64,000 nt of DNA, taken from positions 1 through 64,000 of the forward strand of contig NZ_QZWF01000018.1 of the NCBI RefSeq assembly GCF_004187715.1. Reading direction: 5' to 3'. Each line of letters begins with the position of its first letter. The first letter of the stretch is position 1. The position numbers were made by a program, and so were the translations under genes. This stretch comes from Streptomyces sp. F001 (lineage in GTDB: Bacteria; Actinomycetota; Actinomycetes; Streptomycetales; Streptomycetaceae). Positions 59,610 through 64,000 of the stretch are shown piece by piece. The notes beneath the pieces were generated by a model that did no database searches, had not been told where the DNA came from, and was given only the letters and a program-made list of their open reading frames with translations.

Positions 59610-61865
59610 GTGACCAATATCCCCGAGACCGGCCGGACCCCACGGGTCCAGACCAGGCTCATCGTCATCCAGGTCCTCGTCCTCTCTCTCCTCGTCACGC
59701 TCGGCGGCCGCCTGTGGTACCTCCAGATCCGCGAAGGCGAGGCCTACGCCAAGGAGGCGTCCGGCAACCACGTCCAGCAGGTCGTCCAGCCCGCCGTACG
59801 CGGCTCGATCCTGGACGCGCGCGGCGTGCCGCTCGCCGACAACGAGACCCGGCTCGTGGTCTCCGCCTCCCGTACCGAACTGCTGAAGATGAAGGACGAC
59901 GGCCAGGGCGTCCTCACCAAGCTGGCCGGTGTGCTGGGCATGCAGCCCAAGGAGGTCATGGAGAAGGTGCGGCTGTGCGACGCGCAGACGCCGCAGCCGT
60001 GCTGGAACGGCTCGCCGTACCAGCCGATCCCCATCACCGACGAGGCCACCCCGCGCCAGGCCCTGCAGATCCGTGAACGCGCCGAGGACTTCCCCGGCAT
60101 CACCGCCGAACCGCAGGCCGTACGCCGCTACGCGAGCCCCGGCGAGGCCAACACCGCCCAGGTCCTCGGCTACCTCTCCCCGGTCACCGACGACGAGCTC
60201 CAGCAGGCCAAGGACAGCGAATCGCCGTATCTGCGCTCCGACCAGGTCGGCCGGTCCGGCCTGGAGCGGCAGTACGACAAGGAGTTGCGCGGCAAGGCCG
60301 GCGTCACCCGCTACGAGGTCGACAACCTCGGCCGGGTCATCGGGCAGGCCGAGTCCGACGCCGCCGAGCCCGGCTCCAACCTGGTCACCAGCATCGACGC
60401 ACGCGTGCAGCGGGTCGCCGAGTACGAGTTGAACGAGGCGATGAAGGCCGCCCGCAAGGAGTGGGACCGCAACACCAACGAGCGCTACAAGGCCGACTCC
60501 GGCGCGGTCGTGGTGATGGAGGCGAAGACCGGCCGGGTCGTCGCCATGGCCTCCAACCCGACGTACGACCCCAATGCCTGGGTCGGCGGCATCTCCGCCA
60601 AGGACTACGCGGCCCTCACCGGGAAGAAGTCCAACTACCCGCTGCTCAACCGGGCCATACAGGGTCAGGCCGCACCCGGCTCGATCTTCAAGGTGGTCTC
60701 CACCGCGGCCGCCGTCCAGGCCGGCTACGCCTTCGACGGCCGCTACAACTGCTCCAGCTCGTACTCGGTCGGTGGCCAGGTCTTCAAGAACTTCGAGTCC
60801 CAGAACCACGGCCCGATCGACCTCGGCCGCGCCCTCGAGGTCTCCTGCGACACCGTCTACTACCAGCTCGCGCACAGCGAGTGGAAGAAGGACGGCGGCA
60901 TCAACCCCAAGGGCAAGCCGAAGGACTGGTTCTACAAGGCCGCCCACCAGTTCGGCCTCGGCAAGGAGACCGGCATCGACCTGCCCAACGAGGTCACCGG
61001 CCGGGTCCCCGACCGCCAGTGGAAGCAGCAGTACTGGGAGGCCAACAAGGACGCCTGGTGCAAGACGGGCAAGAAGGACGGCGACTACGTCGAGCGGATC
61101 GCCTACGAGAACTGCCTCGAGGGCAACAAGATGCGCGCCGGTGACGAGATCAACTACTCGATCGGCCAGGGTGACACCCTGGTGACACCGATTCAGATGG
61201 CCACGATCTACGCGGCCATCGCCAACGGCGGCACCCTGTACGACCCGACCGTCGGCAAGGCCATCGTCAGCGCCGACGGCAAGCAGGTCTCGGAGATCGC
61301 ACCCGAGTCGCACGGCAAGCTGCCGGTCAGCCGGCAGGCACTGGCGCAGATGGACAAAGCCCTCGAGGGCGTCGCCACCCGCGGTACGGCCGCGTGGCGG
61401 TTCGCGGATGTCGGCTGGCCTCAGGACAAGATCCCGATGCACGCCAAGACCGGTACCGCCGAGGTCTACGGCAAGCAGACGACCTCGTGGTTCGCCACGT
61501 ACACCGACGACTACGCGATCGTCATGACCATCTCCCAGGGTGGTACGGGTTCCGGCGCCTCCGGCCCGGCCGTGCGCAACATCTACGACGCGCTGTACGG
61601 CGTCTCCGACGACGGCACCATCAACAAGAAGAACGCCCTGCTGCCCACCCCGCAGAAGAGCCTGCCGAAGATCCGCACCGACGGCTCGATCACCGCGCCG
61701 AAGATCTCCAAGGACCCGGCGAAGGAACAGCAGGCCAGCCAGAAGGCGCCCGAGGACGCCGACGGGCAGGTGGAGACAGCGGCGACCGTGCAGACGCCGG
61801 CCACGGGCAATCGCGACACGCGCAGGCGGCAGGGCCGCAGGGGACGCCGGAGGATGCTCACATGA
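59610..61865 (+). CDS. mrdA: Penicillin-binding protein 2 (class B transpeptidase)
   Basis: A 751-residue peptidoglycan transpeptidase. It has one N-terminal transmembrane helix (LIVIQVLVLSLLVTLGGRLW), a pedestal domain, and the catalytic motifs SIFK (Ser358, Lys361), S-C-D (412-414, the PBP2-type second motif) and KTGTAE near residue 613. The C-terminal tail is basic (DTRRRQGRRGRRRM). Its TGA overlaps the rodA ATG (ATGA), so PBP2 and its glycosyltransferase partner are made together. Confidence 0.95.
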   Translation: MTNIPETGRTPRVQTRLIVIQVLVLSLLVTLGGRLWYLQIREGEAYAKEASGNHVQQVVQPAVRGSILDARGVPLADNETRLVVSASRTELLKMKDDGQGVLTKLAGVLGMQPKEVMEKVRLCDAQTPQPCWNGSPYQPIPITDEATPRQALQIRERAEDFPGITAEPQAVRRYASPGEANTAQVLGYLSPVTDDELQQAKDSESPYLRSDQVGRSGLERQYDKELRGKAGVTRYEVDNLGRVIGQAESDAAEPGSNLVTSIDARVQRVAEYELNEAMKAARKEWDRNTNERYKADSGAVVVMEAKTGRVVAMASNPTYDPNAWVGGISAKDYAALTGKKSNYPLLNRAIQGQAAPGSIFKVVSTAAAVQAGYAFDGRYNCSSSYSVGGQVFKNFESQNHGPIDLGRALEVSCDTVYYQLAHSEWKKDGGINPKGKPKDWFYKAAHQFGLGKETGIDLPNEVTGRVPDRQWKQQYWEANKDAWCKTGKKDGDYVERIAYENCLEGNKMRAGDEINYSIGQGDTLVTPIQMATIYAAIANGGTLYDPTVGKAIVSADGKQVSEIAPESHGKLPVSRQALAQMDKALEGVATRGTAAWRFADVGWPQDKIPMHAKTGTAEVYGKQTTSWFATYTDDYAIVMTISQGGTGSGASGPAVRNIYDALYGVSDDGTINKKNALLPTPQKSLPKIRTDGSITAPKISKDPAKEQQASQKAPEDADGQVETAATVQTPATGNRDTRRRQGRRGRRRMLT

Positions 61866-63061
61866 CGGGCGCGAACAGCTTCCAGGTCTCCGGGTACGGG
61901 CCCGAACGGGCCGGCTGGACACGCCTGTTCGCCCGTGACTCGCTGGCCCGGCGGCTCGACTGGCCGATACTGCTGGCCGCGATCGCGCTGTCGCTGATCG
62001 GCTCGGTCCTGGTGTACTCGGCGACCCGCAACCGCACCGAGATCAACCAAGGCGACCCGTACTACTTCCTGATCCGGCACCTGCTGAACACCGGCATCGG
62101 CTTCGCGCTGATGATCGGCACGGTCTGGCTCGGCCACCGCACGCTGCGCACCGCAGTGCCGATCCTGTACGGGGCGTCGGTCTTCCTGGTGCTGCTGGTG
62201 CTCACTCCGCTGGGCACCACGGTCAACGGCGCCCACTCGTGGATCCAGATCGGCGGCGGCTTCTCGCTCCAGCCGTCGGAGTTCGTGAAGGTCACGATCA
62301 TCCTCGGCATGGCGATGCTGCTGGCGGTCCGGGTGGACGCGGGCGACCGGCAACACCCCGACCACCGCACGGTCGTCCAGGCACTGGGCCTGGCCATCGT
62401 GCCGATGCTGATCGTGATGCTGATGCCCGACCTCGGGTCGGTCATGGTCATGGCCGTGATCGTGCTCGGTGTCCTGCTCGCGTCCGGCGCATCCAACCGG
62501 TGGGTGTTCGGGCTGCTGGGCGCGGGCACGATCGGTGCGATCGCCGTCTGGCAGCTGCACATCCTCGACGACTACCAGATCAACCGCTTCGCGGCCTTCG
62601 CCAACCCGGACCTCGACCCCGCGGGCGTCGGCTACAACACCAACCAGGCGCGCATCGCGATCGGTTCGGGCGGGCTGACCGGCTCGGGCCTGTTCCAGGG
62701 CTCGCAGACGACCGGACAGTTCGTGCCGGAACAGCAGACCGACTTCGTCTTCACGGTCGCGGGCGAGGAACTGGGCTTCCTCGGCGGCGGGCTCATCATC
62801 CTGCTGCTCGGTGTGGTGCTGTGGCGGGCATGCCGGATCGCCCTCGACTCCACCGAGTTGTACGGCACCACCGTCGCCGCCGGGATCGTGGCCTGGTTCG
62901 CCTTCCAGTCCTTCGAGAACATCGGCATGACGCTCGGCATCATGCCGGTCACCGGTCTGCCCCTGCCGTTCGTGTCGTACGGCGGTTCGTCGATGTTCGC
63001 GGTGTGGGTGGCGGTCGGACTGCTGCAGTCGATCCGTGTGCAACGCCCGCTGTCCGCGTGA
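61862..63061 (+). CDS. rodA: SEDS peptidoglycan glycosyltransferase RodA
   Basis: A 399-residue protein with ten transmembrane helices. Family motifs LIGSVLVYSAT, the catalytic-loop segment NGAHSWIQIGGGFSLQPSEFVKV (with the functional Asp replaced region following in helix 5), LMPDLGSVMVM and the C-terminal SFENIGMTLGIMPVTGLPLPFVSYGGSSM are present. It polymerises lipid II together with PBP2 in the elongasome; it is the last gene of the shape cluster and corresponds to the sfr gene of S. coelicolor. Confidence 0.95.
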   Translation: MTGANSFQVSGYGPERAGWTRLFARDSLARRLDWPILLAAIALSLIGSVLVYSATRNRTEINQGDPYYFLIRHLLNTGIGFALMIGTVWLGHRTLRTAVPILYGASVFLVLLVLTPLGTTVNGAHSWIQIGGGFSLQPSEFVKVTIILGMAMLLAVRVDAGDRQHPDHRTVVQALGLAIVPMLIVMLMPDLGSVMVMAVIVLGVLLASGASNRWVFGLLGAGTIGAIAVWQLHILDDYQINRFAAFANPDLDPAGVGYNTNQARIAIGSGGLTGSGLFQGSQTTGQFVPEQQTDFVFTVAGEELGFLGGGLIILLLGVVLWRACRIALDSTELYGTTVAAGIVAWFAFQSFENIGMTLGIMPVTGLPLPFVSYGGSSMFAVWVAVGLLQSIRVQRPLSA

Positions 63062-63127
63062 CGTTTCTCCCGTATTAACCCAGGGCTTGCCCTGCCGTCA
63101 GACCCTGACGGCCACTAGAGTCAGGTC

Positions 63128-64000
63128 ATGGCGGATACGAAGCGTGAGATCGAGCGCAAGTACGAGTCCGACGACAGCGGGCTGCCCGACCTGACCGGTG
63201 TCGCCGGGGTGGCGGCCGTCATCGACAAGGGCCTCGCCGAACTCGACGCCACCTACTACGACACCGCCGACCAGCGCCTGGCCGCCTCCTCGATCACCCT
63301 GCGCCGCCGCACCGGCGGCTCGGACGCCGGCTGGCATCTGAAGTTCCCCGTCGCGGCCGGGGTACGGGACGAGATCCAGGCGCCGCTCTCCGACCAGGTG
63401 CCCTCCGCCCTGGCCGGGCTCGTCCGCTCCCGGGTACGCGACGCAGAGCTGGAGCCGCTGGTGCGGTTGCGGTCGGCCCGGGACATACGCCATCTCGTGG
63501 ACGCCGACGGAGGACTGCTCGCCGAGGTCAGCGTGGACGCCGTACGAGCCGAACGGCTCACCGCACGCGGCGGCGCGGCCGAGTGGACCGAGATCGAGGT
63601 CGAGCTCGCCGACGGGGGTGACCCGGCGTTCCTCGACAAGGTCGACAAACGGCTCCGCAAGGCCGGCGTGCGGCCCTCCCGGTCGGCGTCGAAGCTGGCC
63701 CGGGCCCTGGAGGAGACCGGCGGGAAGAAGAAGCGCCGGACAGCGGACCGCGCCGAGCCCGTCACCTCCGGTGACCATGTCCTGACGTACCTGCGGGCCC
63801 AGCGGGACGCCGTCCTCGAGCTCGATCCGGCCGTACGCCGGGACGTGGAGGACTCGGTGCACCGTATGCGGGTCGCCACCCGGCGGATGCGCAGCACCTT
63901 CAGGACGTACCGGAAAGTTCTCGACCGTGCCGTCACCGACCCCATCGGCGAGGAACTGAAGTGGCTCGCGGGCGAACTGGGCGCCGGCCGTGACCAGGAG
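63128..64000 (+). CDS. CYTH and CHAD domain protein, 3' end outside window
   Basis: 291 codons are visible. Residues 1-205 form a CYTH (triphosphate tunnel) domain opening with REIERKYE (the ExExK motif) and several Arg/Lys/Glu strands (TLRRRTGG, WHLKFPVAAG, TEIEVELADGG). From about residue 225 a CHAD domain begins (VHRMRVATRRMRSTFRTYR), rich in conserved His/Arg. CYTH-CHAD proteins bind or cleave inorganic polyphosphate. A TAGAGT -10 (63116-63121) six bases before ATG 63128 indicates a leaderless mRNA. Confidence 0.9.
   Translation, partial: MADTKREIERKYESDDSGLPDLTGVAGVAAVIDKGLAELDATYYDTADQRLAASSITLRRRTGGSDAGWHLKFPVAAGVRDEIQAPLSDQVPSALAGLVRSRVRDAELEPLVRLRSARDIRHLVDADGGLLAEVSVDAVRAERLTARGGAAEWTEIEVELADGGDPAFLDKVDKRLRKAGVRPSRSASKLARALEETGGKKKRRTADRAEPVTSGDHVLTYLRAQRDAVLELDPAVRRDVEDSVHRMRVATRRMRSTFRTYRKVLDRAVTDPIGEELKWLAGELGAGRDQE

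Overview
The window is a high-GC actinobacterial chromosome segment, almost certainly from a Streptomyces. The evidence is very strong G/C bias at third codon positions, frequent GTG starts, many mRNAs that look leaderless, a Nur box, and the gene orders tig-clpP1-clpP2-clpX and valS-folC-ndk-mreBCD-mrdA-rodA, which are conserved in that genus. Most of the window is core chromosome. The accessory parts are small and lie mainly in the first half.

Layout. 1-10.7 kb: a partial Uma2-type nuclease, an MscS channel, an HNH nuclease, a translationally coupled PadR/ABC exporter operon under its own palindromic operator, a broken malQ, a small membrane protein, and a TetR/flavin monooxygenase pair separated by six 14-bp operator repeats. 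10.7-14.7 kb: a compact set of a membrane M50-type metalloprotease and an E1/ThiF-like adenylating enzyme, both with N-terminal PqqD/RRE-like regions, divergent from a 24-codon peptide gene and an M14 carboxypeptidase. It looks like a small ribosomal-peptide pathway and is the best candidate here for an undescribed system. 14.7-31 kb: pepN, asd, an ECF sigma factor with a membrane partner, a large secreted subtilase, a NUDIX hydrolase, a metallophosphoesterase, an AbiEi/DUF559-like protein, a second pepN and a DsbA-fold protein. 31-45 kb: a decayed iron superoxide dismutase gene that keeps its Nur box, two amino-acid permeases, bioY, an LPXTG surface protein divergent from a Ser/Thr kinase, rpiB, a Nei-type glycosylase, an Eis-type acetyltransferase, a SpoIIE phosphatase, an HD protein, a membrane acyltransferase and a small membrane protein. 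45-64 kb: tRNA-Gly, tRNA-Pro, trigger factor, the Clp protease genes, valS, folC, ndk, the cell-shape operon and a CYTH/CHAD protein cut by the window end.

Function. The second half is mostly protein quality control (tig, clpP1P2, clpX) and lateral-wall or spore-wall growth (mreBCD, PBP2, RodA). The genes in the first half mostly stand alone, separated by strong hairpin terminators; nearly every convergent pair has a long perfect inverted repeat between the stops.

Caution. Four genes (malQ, one permease, the Eis-like acetyltransferase, and a Pro/Gln/Gly-rich membrane protein) are each broken by one or more tiny deletions inside G/C-rich runs. This pattern suggests sequence error as much as real decay, so those products may be intact in the organism. 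By contrast, the sod remnant has a large internal deletion and a TGG-to-TGA change and looks genuinely dead.
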